Source: Flavobacterium sp. (lineage in GTDB: Bacteria > Bacteroidota > Bacteroidia > Flavobacteriales > Flavobacteriaceae). Taken from it: a stretch of 64,000 nucleotides of DNA. The notes beneath the pieces were generated by a model, which saw only the letters and a list, made by a program, of their open reading frames with translations, had not been told where the DNA came from and did no database searches. Below, piece after piece: positions 16,952-24,750 of the stretch. Where the stretch lies: contig JASLID010000056.1 in assembly GCA_030153045.1 (NCBI GenBank), positions 24,860 to 88,859 of the forward strand. The letters are read 5' to 3'. The first letter of the stretch is position 1. Each line of letters opens with the position of its first letter. The position numbers were made by a program, and so were the translations under genes.

Positions 16952-17689
16952 ATGAGTACGCTTTCTGTCATTATTCCTACCTATAACGAAGTTACCTATA
17001 TTGAAGATGCAGTGAAATCGGTTGATTTTGCTAGTCAAATCATTGTAATCGACTCGTTCAGTAACGACGGCACCAAAGAGAAAGCTATCGCATTGGGATG
17101 CAAAATTTTAGAACGCAAATTCGACAACTTTTCCAATCAAAAAAATCATGCTATTGCTGAAGCAACAGGAGATTGGGTATTATTTCTTGACGCTGATGAA
17201 CGTGTTTCTCAAAAACTGAAGTTTGAGATTTTAGATATGATTAAAAACGGAAAACATTCCGGTTATAAAATCACTTTTCCGCATTTTTACATGAATCGTT
17301 TTTTATACCACAAAGTAGATCGTGTGGTTCGTTTGGTAAAAAACAAAAACATCCAATTTACAGGTGATGTTCATGAAAAACTCCATGTAGATGGAAGTAT
17401 TGGAACTTTGAAAAATTTCATGATTCATTATACGTATAAGGGACTTCATCCATTGTTACAGAAGAAAGACTCTTACGCTTGGTTTCAGGCTAATACTTCA
17501 CATAAAAAAGGAAAAAAAGCGACTTATTTTCATTTGATTTTTAAACCATTTTATCGCTTTTTCTCTTCTTATATTTTAAAAAGAGGGTTTATGGATGGTG
17601 TTCCCGGACTGGCTTTGGCTAGTGTAAATGCCTATGGCGTGTTTTCGCGTTATGCTAAAATGTTACTGATTGAAAAAGATTTAAAATAA
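16952..17689 (+). CDS. Glycosyltransferase family 2 (WaaE/KdtX-like)
   Basis: A 245-residue GT2 with MSTLSVIIPTYNEVTYIEDA, IIVIDSFSNDGTKEKAIALG, KNHAIAEATGDWVLFLDADE (D-x-D) and the helix-rich C-terminal tail YFHLIFKPFYRFFSSYILKR, GFMDGVPGLALASVNAYGVF. This is the layout of the LPS core beta-1,4-glucosyltransferase WaaE family, which acts at the cytosolic membrane face. Its tail is closely related to the orphan protein at 18455-18739. The stop overlaps by 9 bp the stop of the convergent deacetylase gene. Confidence 0.88.
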   Translation: MSTLSVIIPTYNEVTYIEDAVKSVDFASQIIVIDSFSNDGTKEKAIALGCKILERKFDNFSNQKNHAIAEATGDWVLFLDADERVSQKLKFEILDMIKNGKHSGYKITFPHFYMNRFLYHKVDRVVRLVKNKNIQFTGDVHEKLHVDGSIGTLKNFMIHYTYKGLHPLLQKKDSYAWFQANTSHKKGKKATYFHLIFKPFYRFFSSYILKRGFMDGVPGLALASVNAYGVFSRYAKMLLIEKDLK

Positions 17690-18406
17690 TTTTAATTTTC
17701 CAAAACGTAGTTTCAATCGGAACTTTAATAAATTCTCTTCCCCTTTTATATCAATACGCATGATTTCGTAAGGGTTTTTAAATGGAAAACTATTCACTCT
17801 ATTTCCTATTCGCAATCCCATTTTGACTTTATTTTGATTTAAAGCAGCTTCAAATTTTGATTTTTTAGGCTCGTTTTTAGGATAATTACCGTAAGGATAA
17901 GCGACTGCTGGATACACTTTTAGATTGTTTTCTTCGATAATTTTAAAGCATTTATCGAAATCCTGATTGATTTCATCTTCCGATAAATTGTCATATTTTT
18001 TATGCGCATACGAATGCAAGCCCAACTCTATTCTATTATCCAGATTTTGTAATTCACTCATGGTCATGATTTTTTCCTTACCAGCGTTCCAAGCATCGGT
18101 TTTTCCAATGTAAGCAAATGGAATAAAAAAAGTGGCTTTCAAATTGTATTTTACCAATAGTGGAACGGCATAAATCAATTGATTTTGGGTCACATCATCA
18201 AATGTAATCACAACAGATTTTTTAGGAATCTCTGATACATTTTCTAATTCGGAGAGATGAAAAGAGGTAAATCCATTTTCAACCAAATAACGAAAATGAC
18301 TTTCTAACTTTTGTGCAGCAATGATCAATCCCTTACTGATTTTTTCATCATTAGAAACATTGTGATACATTAAGATGGGTAATAGTGCCATTTCGTTAAA
18401 TTGCAT
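17681..18406 (-). CDS. Polysaccharide deacetylase (NodB homology domain)
   Basis: A 241-residue protein. It begins MQFNEMALLPILMYHNVSND; an alternative start is the Met at 18391. NodB motifs are SVVITFDDVTQNQLIY (the usual T-F-D-D-G with Val in place of Gly), IELGLHSYAHKKYDNLS (H-S-x-x-H metal ligands) and AVAYPYGNYPKNEPKK (R/Y-x-P-x-G region). The family de-N- or de-O-acetylates polysaccharides. Its place among LPS genes suggests a lipid A, core or O-unit sugar as substrate. There is no signal peptide, so a cytosolic substrate is possible. Confidence 0.85.
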   Translation of the reverse strand: MQFNEMALLPILMYHNVSNDEKISKGLIIAAQKLESHFRYLVENGFTSFHLSELENVSEIPKKSVVITFDDVTQNQLIYAVPLLVKYNLKATFFIPFAYIGKTDAWNAGKEKIMTMSELQNLDNRIELGLHSYAHKKYDNLSEDEINQDFDKCFKIIEENNLKVYPAVAYPYGNYPKNEPKKSKFEAALNQNKVKMGLRIGNRVNSFPFKNPYEIMRIDIKGEENLLKFRLKLRFGKLKLF

Positions 18407-18428
18407 TTATATTTAAATGTAAAATTAT

Positions 18429-18436
18429 TACATTTG
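18429..18436 (+). promoter_or_regulatory. -7 box for the orphan GT2-tail gene
   Basis: TACATTTG matches TAnnTTTG, 18 bp before the ATG at 18455. A TTG at 18401 lies 25 bp upstream, slightly beyond the usual spacer. It supports the downstream start at 18455 rather than an earlier ATG at 18401. Confidence 0.5.
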
Positions 18437-18454
18437 CTCTTCATAAACTTCTTT

Positions 18455-18739
18455 ATGCAGGAAAATAATTTGTTTTCAAAAAACGGTATTTCTTTTGACG
18501 AGTATAATTCGCAATTAACATTAGAAGCGAAAGAGCTTGCCAACGTGTTGTACGAAAAGAAAATCAAGCCCAATTATTTTCATTTAATCGCCATTCCTTT
18601 TGGGAATTTCATCAAAAATTATTTTTTAAAACTCGGAATTTTAAAAGGCAAAAAAGGTTTTATTTTCTCTTATATACACGCTTTTGCGACTTTCAAGAAA
18701 TACTTATTTTTGTGGTTGAAGTATCGAAAACTGGAATAA
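18455..18739 (+). CDS. Orphan C-terminal domain of a WaaE-like glycosyltransferase (probable remnant)
   Basis: A 94-residue protein starting MQENNLFSKNGISFDEYNSQ. Its second half (NYFHLIAIPFGNFIKNYFLK, GILKGKKGFIFSYIHAFATF, KKYLFLWLKYRKLE) aligns with the last 65 residues of the GT2 at 16952-17689: YFHLI-x2-PF-x2-F-x3-Y-x-LK-x-G is shared. The catalytic GT-A domain is missing altogether. It has its own -7 box and an intact frame, so it is either a degraded duplicate or a small membrane-associated protein. I call it CDS but a pseudogene is equally likely. Confidence 0.55.
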   Translation: MQENNLFSKNGISFDEYNSQLTLEAKELANVLYEKKIKPNYFHLIAIPFGNFIKNYFLKLGILKGKKGFIFSYIHAFATFKKYLFLWLKYRKLE

Positions 18740-18741
18740 TT

Positions 18742-19533
18742 TTATAAATACTGATCGACTCCATTTTTGATTCTCACAATTTTATTTTGAATCGTTTCGT
18801 TTTGCATTTTGTCATTCAGTTCAAAATTGTCTTTTGAATTGATTTTATGATGAATGTGATATACAATTCCGGCATAACGCAATCGTTTGGCTTTGACCCC
18901 TTTATTTCCCATTCGGATAACTAAATCGGAATCTTCTCTGCCCCAACCTTCGTAATCTTCGTTATAACCGTTAATTTCGATAAAATCTTTCCTCCAAAAA
19001 GAAACATTACAACCTCTGAATTTTTTAGAAATCCCCTCGTGTATTTTATATAAATTCGATAAAAAAGGGATGTGTAATGTTCTGGTTTTGTTTTTTATTT
19101 CTTTTGAAAAAGAATTGAAATCGATGGTCTTTTTTGAGAAAACATCAGCCACAAAATCAGGCAAAATATTCACACGAGAACCATACAAATAAACTCCTTT
19201 TTGAGCCGCTTTTAAATGATCTTCAACAAATTTTGAGTGCATAATGCAATCACCATCAACTTGAATAATATAATCTGCCGAAGTTCCGGCAATGGCCTTA
19301 TTTAAGATTTTTGATTTTCTAAAACCATTATCTTCCTGCCAGAAATGTTTTATGGGTATCACACATTTCTTTTGAAATTCTTCAATAAGTTGTTTGGTTT
19401 CTGTTTTAGAACCATCGTCGGCAATTAAAATCTCATTAGGCAATGTGGTTTGTCTAAGCACACTTTTAAGGACTAAATCGAGAGATTCAGGCCAGTTGTA
19501 GGTTGAAATTAATAATGCTGAACTTATCTTCAT
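18742..19533 (-). CDS. Glycosyltransferase family 2
   Basis: A 263-residue GT-A enzyme: SSALLISTYNWPESLDLVLK, NEILIADDGSKTETKQLIEE, DYIIQVDGDCIMHSKFVEDH (D-x-D), FRGCNVSFWRKDFIEINGYN and EGWGREDSDLVIRMGNKGVK (E-D catalytic region). It is similar in layout to the GT2 at 16082-16897. It is the last gene of the long minus-strand glycan operon, 2 bp after the preceding gene. Acceptor and donor are unknown. Confidence 0.88.
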   Translation of the reverse strand: MKISSALLISTYNWPESLDLVLKSVLRQTTLPNEILIADDGSKTETKQLIEEFQKKCVIPIKHFWQEDNGFRKSKILNKAIAGTSADYIIQVDGDCIMHSKFVEDHLKAAQKGVYLYGSRVNILPDFVADVFSKKTIDFNSFSKEIKNKTRTLHIPFLSNLYKIHEGISKKFRGCNVSFWRKDFIEINGYNEDYEGWGREDSDLVIRMGNKGVKAKRLRYAGIVYHIHHKINSKDNFELNDKMQNETIQNKIVRIKNGVDQYL

Positions 19534-19535
19534 AA

Positions 19536-20435
19536 TTACAGATTAAAATAGGATTCGTATCCTTGTTTTTTCTTTTTGAATAAATGCTTGAACCATTGCC
19601 CGAAGTTTCTGAAAAACAATTTGGTTTTAGGCAATTCTAATTTCGGATTTTCATAGACTAATTTCTTTAAATCATCGAGATTTGAAGATGGAAAATAACC
19701 TAATTCTGGCCAAGTATCAGCATCGAGGTAAAAGACATCTTTGATGGTGTGATAATTGTCTTTATTGGCCATGAGCCATTTATCTAAAAAAGTCGCGTTG
19801 ATTTCATGCTTATGCCCCCAATTGGCTAATTTCATTCTTAGCTCTTCTTCGGTTCTCGCTAAACCTTCGTGCAAGACATAGGCATCATCATAAATGATTC
19901 TTTCTTTGGTATTTTTAGCGTATTTATAATTAGGATAATTAGTCGCCAAAAGAAACTTAGACGGTTTTTCTACATACAACATTCCTTGGTCTAAATACTT
20001 ATAAACGTTGACGTGAAATCCTGCAACTTGAATAGGATGCTTTTCAGGATTTGTTAAATAGCTGTCGTACTTTCTAAGTTTTTTAACAAATTTTTCAAAA
20101 TCAATAAAGATCTCATCCGAATCTACTTGAACCAACCAGTTTCCAATGCCCATTTTTAAGCCTAACATGTGACGTTCACGGGTATCGTTTTCTATAGCAT
20201 TCAATGTTGGTACGTAAAAATCATCTTCGTAAATGACTACTTTATTGTCAACATCTATTTCTTTTATCCATTGAAAAAAACTGTCGTCGATTTTAAAATG
20301 ATTTCCGGACCAAGTACGTTTGTCTTTATCTACTGCCAAAAAAATAGTGTCCGCCATTTTGTATACTGGTGGAATTGATTTCTTCAGCATCTCGTAATCG
20401 TATGATAATAGGAATCCTACTTGAATCTTTTTCAT
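19536..20435 (-). CDS. Putative glycosyltransferase (GT2-like)
   Basis: A 299-residue protein that starts MKKIQVGFLLSYDYEMLKKS. This start is chosen because its ATG overlaps the TGA of the preceding gene as ATGA. It has the features of a distant GT-A protein: ADTIFLAVDKDKRTWSGNHF, WLVQVDSDEIFIDFEKFVKK (D-x-D) and HEGLARTEEELRMKLANWGH. Similar proteins occur in Bacteroidota surface-glycan loci. It is translationally coupled to the GT2 gene upstream. The sugar transferred is not known. Confidence 0.75.
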   Translation of the reverse strand: MKKIQVGFLLSYDYEMLKKSIPPVYKMADTIFLAVDKDKRTWSGNHFKIDDSFFQWIKEIDVDNKVVIYEDDFYVPTLNAIENDTRERHMLGLKMGIGNWLVQVDSDEIFIDFEKFVKKLRKYDSYLTNPEKHPIQVAGFHVNVYKYLDQGMLYVEKPSKFLLATNYPNYKYAKNTKERIIYDDAYVLHEGLARTEEELRMKLANWGHKHEINATFLDKWLMANKDNYHTIKDVFYLDADTWPELGYFPSSNLDDLKKLVYENPKLELPKTKLFFRNFGQWFKHLFKKKKQGYESYFNL

Positions 20436-21253
20436 TTCTTCATTTTTGGGGTAAATAACAATACAATGCTGATGAAAGTTTTGAGCACTTTCCAAGCAAC
20501 TGGGTACTTTTGGATATGAAAAACCTGCTTCACACGTTTGGAATTCAATTGTGACACTAATAAATAATCGTCTATAAAAAGAGGAAAATACTTTTGAAGT
20601 GTTTGTAACTTTTCCGCATTCATTTTACTTTTGAATGTTTCCACCGATGAAATTCCGGTGAAATCGTAATCGCAAATGGTAATGGGTAAATATTTATATG
20701 GGACATTTACGTGACAAATGGTGTAAATGAAAAACTCCCAATCTGACACAATTTTATAGGCTTCATTGTACAGAAAATGATCTAAAAACAATTGTCTCCT
20801 GATGAACGTAGATTGATGGTTTATACTACTCGTGTAGAAGAAAGCAAACGATAATTTTTCGGGGTACGTTTTCTTTCTTTTGGAATCTTTGCTGATTTTG
20901 TAGTTATCACCATAATAAATATCAAATTCGCTGGTGAGGTTTTTTGCTACATTTTCCAAAACAGTTTCATTGTGAAAAACATCTCCGCTATTCATAAAAA
21001 TTAAAAACTCGCCTTTTGCAGCTAGAATACCTTTATTCATAGCATTGTAAACCCCTTTGTCAGGCTCACTAATCCAATAATCGATTTTATCTGAATAACT
21101 TTCAATTAATTCTTTTCCACCATCAGAACTAGCACCATCAATAACTAAAAATTCAAAATCTTTAAACGTCTGACCCAAAACACTTTTGATGGTTTTTTCG
21201 AGACCGATTTTGTCGTTGTAATTGATTGTTATTACAGATATCTTTTTACTCAT
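20432..21253 (-). CDS. Glycosyltransferase family 2 (WcaA-like)
   Basis: A 273-residue GT2: KISVITINYNDKIGLEKTIK, DFEFLVIDGASSDGGKELIE, DYWISEPDKGVYNAMNKGIL and GEFLIFMNSGDVFHNETVLE, the classic pattern of the colanic-acid-type WcaA/WcaE group. It follows fcl by 7 bp, so it may use GDP-fucose made by the upstream genes, which is inference from context only. Confidence 0.88.
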   Translation of the reverse strand: MSKKISVITINYNDKIGLEKTIKSVLGQTFKDFEFLVIDGASSDGGKELIESYSDKIDYWISEPDKGVYNAMNKGILAAKGEFLIFMNSGDVFHNETVLENVAKNLTSEFDIYYGDNYKISKDSKRKKTYPEKLSFAFFYTSSINHQSTFIRRQLFLDHFLYNEAYKIVSDWEFFIYTICHVNVPYKYLPITICDYDFTGISSVETFKSKMNAEKLQTLQKYFPLFIDDYLLVSQLNSKRVKQVFHIQKYPVAWKVLKTFISIVLLFTPKMKK

Positions 21254-21260
21254 TCTGTTT

Positions 21261-22184
21261 TTATTTTAAGAACTTTTCTTTGTAAACGGCTTCAATTCCG
21301 GCTTTCAAATCGATAGAAAAATTCCATCCTAAATTATTTAATTTGGAAACATCCATTAATTTTCTTGGCGTTCCGTCTGGTTTTGAAGTATCGAAAACGA
21401 TTTCACCTTTAAACCCAACAATATCTTTCACTAAATGAGCTAAATCTGCAATTGAAATTTCGCTTCCGGAACCAATATTTACAAATCCTCTGTCGTCGTA
21501 ATTTTGCATTAAAAACACGCAAGCATCGGCCATATCTGTGGCATGAAGAAATTCACGCAAAGGTGAACCGGTTCCCCAAACAATCACTTCTTTATCATTA
21601 TTATTTTTGGCTTCGTGGAATTTTCTTAACAACGCAGGCAATACATGAGAGTTTTGTAAATCGTAATTATCATTCAAACCATACAAGTTTGTTGGCATTA
21701 CAGAAATGAAATTACAACCATATTGATCTCTGTAAGCATCGCACATTTTGATTCCGGCGATTTTTGCAATGGCGTAAGGTTCATTGGTTTCTTCCAATAA
21801 TCCGGTCAAAAGATAATCTTCTTTTAACGGTTGTGGCGCTAGTTTTGGATAAATACAAGACGATCCTAAAAACATCAATTTCTTGACTCCGTTTTCATAA
21901 CTCTGATGAATCACATTGTTCTGGATCATCATATTTTCATAAATGAAATCGGCTCTAAACGTATTATTAGCAACTATTCCTCCTACTTTGGCTGCAGCCA
22001 AAAAAACATATTCTGGTTTTTCTTCCTCGAAAAATTCAGAAACTGCGTGTTGGTTGATTAGGTTGAGTTCCGTTGACGTTCTTTCAATAATATTGGTAAA
22101 ACCTTTGCTTTTCAAATTAGCCACAATGGCACTTCCCACCATTCCGCGATGTCCGGCAACGTATATTTTAGAATTCAATTCCAT
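21261..22184 (-). CDS. fcl: GDP-L-fucose synthase
   Basis: Epimerises and reduces GDP-4-keto-6-deoxy-D-mannose to GDP-L-fucose with NADPH, in the cytosol. The 307-residue SDR-type enzyme has KIYVAGHRGMVGSAIVANLK (nucleotide binding), FLAAAKVGGIVANNTF, LMFLGSSCIYPKLAPQPL and the catalytic Y-x-x-x-K in NEPYAIAKIAGIKMCDAY. Its ATG shares one base with the gmd stop (TAATG), so the two steps of fucose synthesis are coupled. Confidence 0.95.
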   Translation of the reverse strand: MELNSKIYVAGHRGMVGSAIVANLKSKGFTNIIERTSTELNLINQHAVSEFFEEEKPEYVFLAAAKVGGIVANNTFRADFIYENMMIQNNVIHQSYENGVKKLMFLGSSCIYPKLAPQPLKEDYLLTGLLEETNEPYAIAKIAGIKMCDAYRDQYGCNFISVMPTNLYGLNDNYDLQNSHVLPALLRKFHEAKNNNDKEVIVWGTGSPLREFLHATDMADACVFLMQNYDDRGFVNIGSGSEISIADLAHLVKDIVGFKGEIVFDTSKPDGTPRKLMDVSKLNNLGWNFSIDLKAGIEAVYKEKFLK

Positions 22185-23272
22185 TAGTTGCTTTCTTTAA
22201 AATATTTTTCTTTTTTGAATAGATTTACATCGGCTTCCATCATTTCTTTTACCAACATCTCCACTGTATATTTTGGAGTCCAGCCTAATTTTGTTTTGGC
22301 CTTGGTGTTGTCACCAATTAGTAAGTCTACTTCTGTTGGACGGAAATATGCTGGATCGATTTTGATGACCACTTGACCTATTTTAAACTTATATTCCGCA
22401 TTCGAAGATGACTTAACTGTAGCCACTTCATTTACGCCTTCTCCTGTGAATTCTAATTCGACTCCTACTTCTCTAAAAGCCATTCTGATAAAATCTCTAA
22501 CTCTTGTGGTTACTCCTGTTGAAATCACAAAATCTTCTGGTTTGTCTTGTTGCAGAATTAACCACATTGCTTCCACATAATCTTTGGCATGACCCCAATC
22601 GCGTTGTGAATCGATATTTCCCATGTAGAGAACATCTTGCATTCCCAATGCCATTTGTGCAATCCCTCGTGTGATTTTTCTAGTTACAAAAGTTTCTCCT
22701 CTTCGTGGACTTTCGTGGTTGAACAAAATTCCGTTGCAGGCAAACATATCGTAAGCTTCACGGTAATTTACGGTAATCCAATAAGCGTAAATTTTAGCTA
22801 CTGCGTAAGGCGAACGTGGATAAAACGGAGTGGTTTCCTTTTGAGGAACTTCTTGCACTAAACCATATAATTCAGATGTTGAAGCTTGATATATTTTGGT
22901 TTTTTTAGTTAACCCTAATATTCTTATGGCTTCCAAAATTCTCAAAGTCCCAATTCCATCAGCATTAGCTGTATATTCGGGCGTATCAAAACTCACTTTT
23001 ACGTGACTCATGGCACCCAAATTGTAGATTTCATCCGGTTGTGTTTCTTGAATGATTCTAATTAAATTAGTAGAATCGCTCAAATCACCATAATGCAATC
23101 TAAAATGTTGGTTATCGATATGTGGATCTTCGTAAATATGATCAATACGTTGCGTGTTAAACGACGAACTTCTCCTTTTTATTCCGTGAACCATATATCC
23201 TTTTGACAACAGTAATTCGGCTAAATAAGCGCCATCCTGTCCTGTTACTCCTGTTATTAATGCTACTTTCAT
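22184..23272 (-). CDS. gmd: GDP-mannose 4,6-dehydratase
   Basis: Converts GDP-D-mannose to GDP-4-keto-6-deoxy-D-mannose, the precursor for GDP-L-fucose. The 362 residues include KVALITGVTGQDGAYLAELL, GIKRRSSSFNTQRIDHIY, YQASTSELYGLVQEVPQ (Ser-Glu of the active site) and YPRSPYAVAKIYAYW (Y-x-x-x-K), then FNHESPRRGETFVTRKI. It lies 19 bp after the aminotransferase gene and overlaps fcl by one base. GDP-mannose synthesis genes (manB/manC) are not in the window. Confidence 0.96.
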   Translation of the reverse strand: MKVALITGVTGQDGAYLAELLLSKGYMVHGIKRRSSSFNTQRIDHIYEDPHIDNQHFRLHYGDLSDSTNLIRIIQETQPDEIYNLGAMSHVKVSFDTPEYTANADGIGTLRILEAIRILGLTKKTKIYQASTSELYGLVQEVPQKETTPFYPRSPYAVAKIYAYWITVNYREAYDMFACNGILFNHESPRRGETFVTRKITRGIAQMALGMQDVLYMGNIDSQRDWGHAKDYVEAMWLILQQDKPEDFVISTGVTTRVRDFIRMAFREVGVELEFTGEGVNEVATVKSSSNAEYKFKIGQVVIKIDPAYFRPTEVDLLIGDNTKAKTKLGWTPKYTVEMLVKEMMEADVNLFKKEKYFKESN

Positions 23273-23291
23273 GTGTAGTTTTTATTTGTTT

Positions 23292-24401
23292 TTATTCGAA
23301 AAAACGATTTGTTATTTCGATTACTTTTTGTACTTGTTTTTCTGTAGTTGCGTATGATATAGGCAAACTTAATGTCGTTTTGTGGATTTCTTCGCTTATA
23401 TCGAATGTCATATTACTGAAATACTCCTGATAACCTTCCTGATGATTCGGAGAAACTGGATAATGTATTTCGGTGTGAATTCCGTTTTCCAATAAATAAG
23501 CTTTCAACTCATCTCTTCTTGAGGTTCGAATGTTGTAGATATGATAGACATGTGAACCGTTTTCAATAACAATTGGCTTAATTACTTTATTGGTTAACTG
23601 CTCATTATATAATTTGCCTAATTTTTGTTTGTGTTCTGTGATTCTATCTAAATGAGGTAATTTGACATTTAGAAATGCCGCTTGCAACTCGTCTAATCTG
23701 GAGTTTAAACCAATATACTTGTTATAGTATTTTTTTTCGGAGCCATAATTTCTAAGAGCTCTTAACTTTTCATATAATACTTCATCTGAGGTAACGATGG
23801 CACCGGCATCCCCTAAAGCACCTAAGTTTTTAGTTGGATAGAAACTGAATGCTCCAATTTTTCCGAAAGTTCCGGTCATTTTTCCGTTGAATTTTGCGCC
23901 ATGCGATTGGGCACAATCTTCGATAACTTCTAGGTTGTGTTTTTCGGCTATAGCCAAAATTTGATCCATTTTTGCAGTTTGTCCATACAAATGAACCACC
24001 ATAATCGCTTTTGTTTTTGAAGTGATTTTTGCTTCAATAAGCGTTGGATCTAAGTTATAGTCTTCAATAGTAGGCTCTACTAAAACTGGAATATGTCCAG
24101 TATTGATAATGGCTAATATTGTAGCAATGTAGGTATTTGAAGGAACAATAATTTCTGACTTTTCAGGAAAATCAAAAGCCAATAAGCCCAAATGCAGCGC
24201 ATCTAAACCGTTGGCAACGCCAAGACAGTATTTCGCGCCACAATAAGCTGCGAAATTATCTTCAAACGTTTTTACTTCGTTTCCTAAAATGTACCAGCCT
24301 TTTTCAAGAAACAATTTAAATTTCTCCTGAAACTCGCCTTCAAATTCTTTATTCAGAAGATGAAGATTTTCGTAGGCTATGGGTTTATCGGTAAGGTTCA
24401 T
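23292..24401 (-). CDS. DegT/DnrJ/EryC1/StrS sugar aminotransferase (FdtB/QdtB-like)
   Basis: PLP-dependent aminotransferase acting on nucleotide-linked keto sugars. Motifs are GVANGLDALHLGLLAFDF, EIIVPSNTYIATILAIINTG, VIEDCAQSHGAKFNGKM (Asp) and GAFSFYPTKNLGALGDAGAI, where the Lys should bind PLP. Paired directly with the FdtA-like ketoisomerase upstream (17-bp overlap from the start used here), so it probably makes dTDP-3-amino-3,6-dideoxyhexose. The start MNLTDKPIAYENLHLL at 24401 is preferred; a Met at 24422 is the alternative and would overlap fdtA by 38 bp. About 369 residues. Confidence 0.85.
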   Translation of the reverse strand: MNLTDKPIAYENLHLLNKEFEGEFQEKFKLFLEKGWYILGNEVKTFEDNFAAYCGAKYCLGVANGLDALHLGLLAFDFPEKSEIIVPSNTYIATILAIINTGHIPVLVEPTIEDYNLDPTLIEAKITSKTKAIMVVHLYGQTAKMDQILAIAEKHNLEVIEDCAQSHGAKFNGKMTGTFGKIGAFSFYPTKNLGALGDAGAIVTSDEVLYEKLRALRNYGSEKKYYNKYIGLNSRLDELQAAFLNVKLPHLDRITEHKQKLGKLYNEQLTNKVIKPIVIENGSHVYHIYNIRTSRRDELKAYLLENGIHTEIHYPVSPNHQEGYQEYFSNMTFDISEEIHKTTLSLPISYATTEKQVQKVIEITNRFFE

Positions 24402-24750
24402 AAATATAATCTTTTGGGTCATAAAATTCAGAAGCCAATACTAAAAGTACCGCATCTTTTGAAAACTCATACATCCAATGGTAATCTTCCGGATAAAGAA
24501 ATAAGCATTTTTCTGGACTATCAAGAATGAAATCTTCTATTTCAGTTCCATTATCATTAGAAATTTTACACGAACCGTGAATACAAATAGCAGCTTGAAT
24601 CGTTTTGTGATGACGGTGTTTTCCTCTAACAGAATCGTCGACATTATAAATATAGAAAACTCTTTTTATATCAAAAGGGATGTTTTTTTCCAGAACCGTC
24701 AGCGAGCCTCTTTGTTCATGAAAAGATTGTATGTGGACTAATTTAGGCAT
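24385..24750 (-). CDS. fdtA: FdtA/QdtA-family dTDP-4-oxo-6-deoxyhexose 3,4-ketoisomerase (WxcM-like cupin)
   Basis: A 121-residue single-domain cupin. The sequence RGSLTVLEKNIPFDIKRVFY, VRGKHRHHKTIQAAICIHGS and SPEKCLFLYPEDYHWMYEF shows the family pattern, with the H-R-H-H cluster of the active site. FdtA/QdtA isomerise dTDP-4-keto-6-deoxyglucose to a 3-keto sugar (galacto or gluco product), which then accepts an amino group from FdtB/QdtB. The next gene is exactly such an aminotransferase. Which epimer it makes cannot be read here. It overlaps the preceding gene by 8 bp. Confidence 0.85.
   Translation of the reverse strand: MPKLVHIQSFHEQRGSLTVLEKNIPFDIKRVFYIYNVDDSVRGKHRHHKTIQAAICIHGSCKISNDNGTEIEDFILDSPEKCLFLYPEDYHWMYEFSKDAVLLVLASEFYDPKDYIYEPYR

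Noticed and set aside
16898..17038. 47-residue N-terminal extension of the GT2 on the minus strand
   Set aside because: It would overlap the divergent GT2 coding region and crosses a -7 box; the GT-A fold begins at MQKNISVVISTYN.
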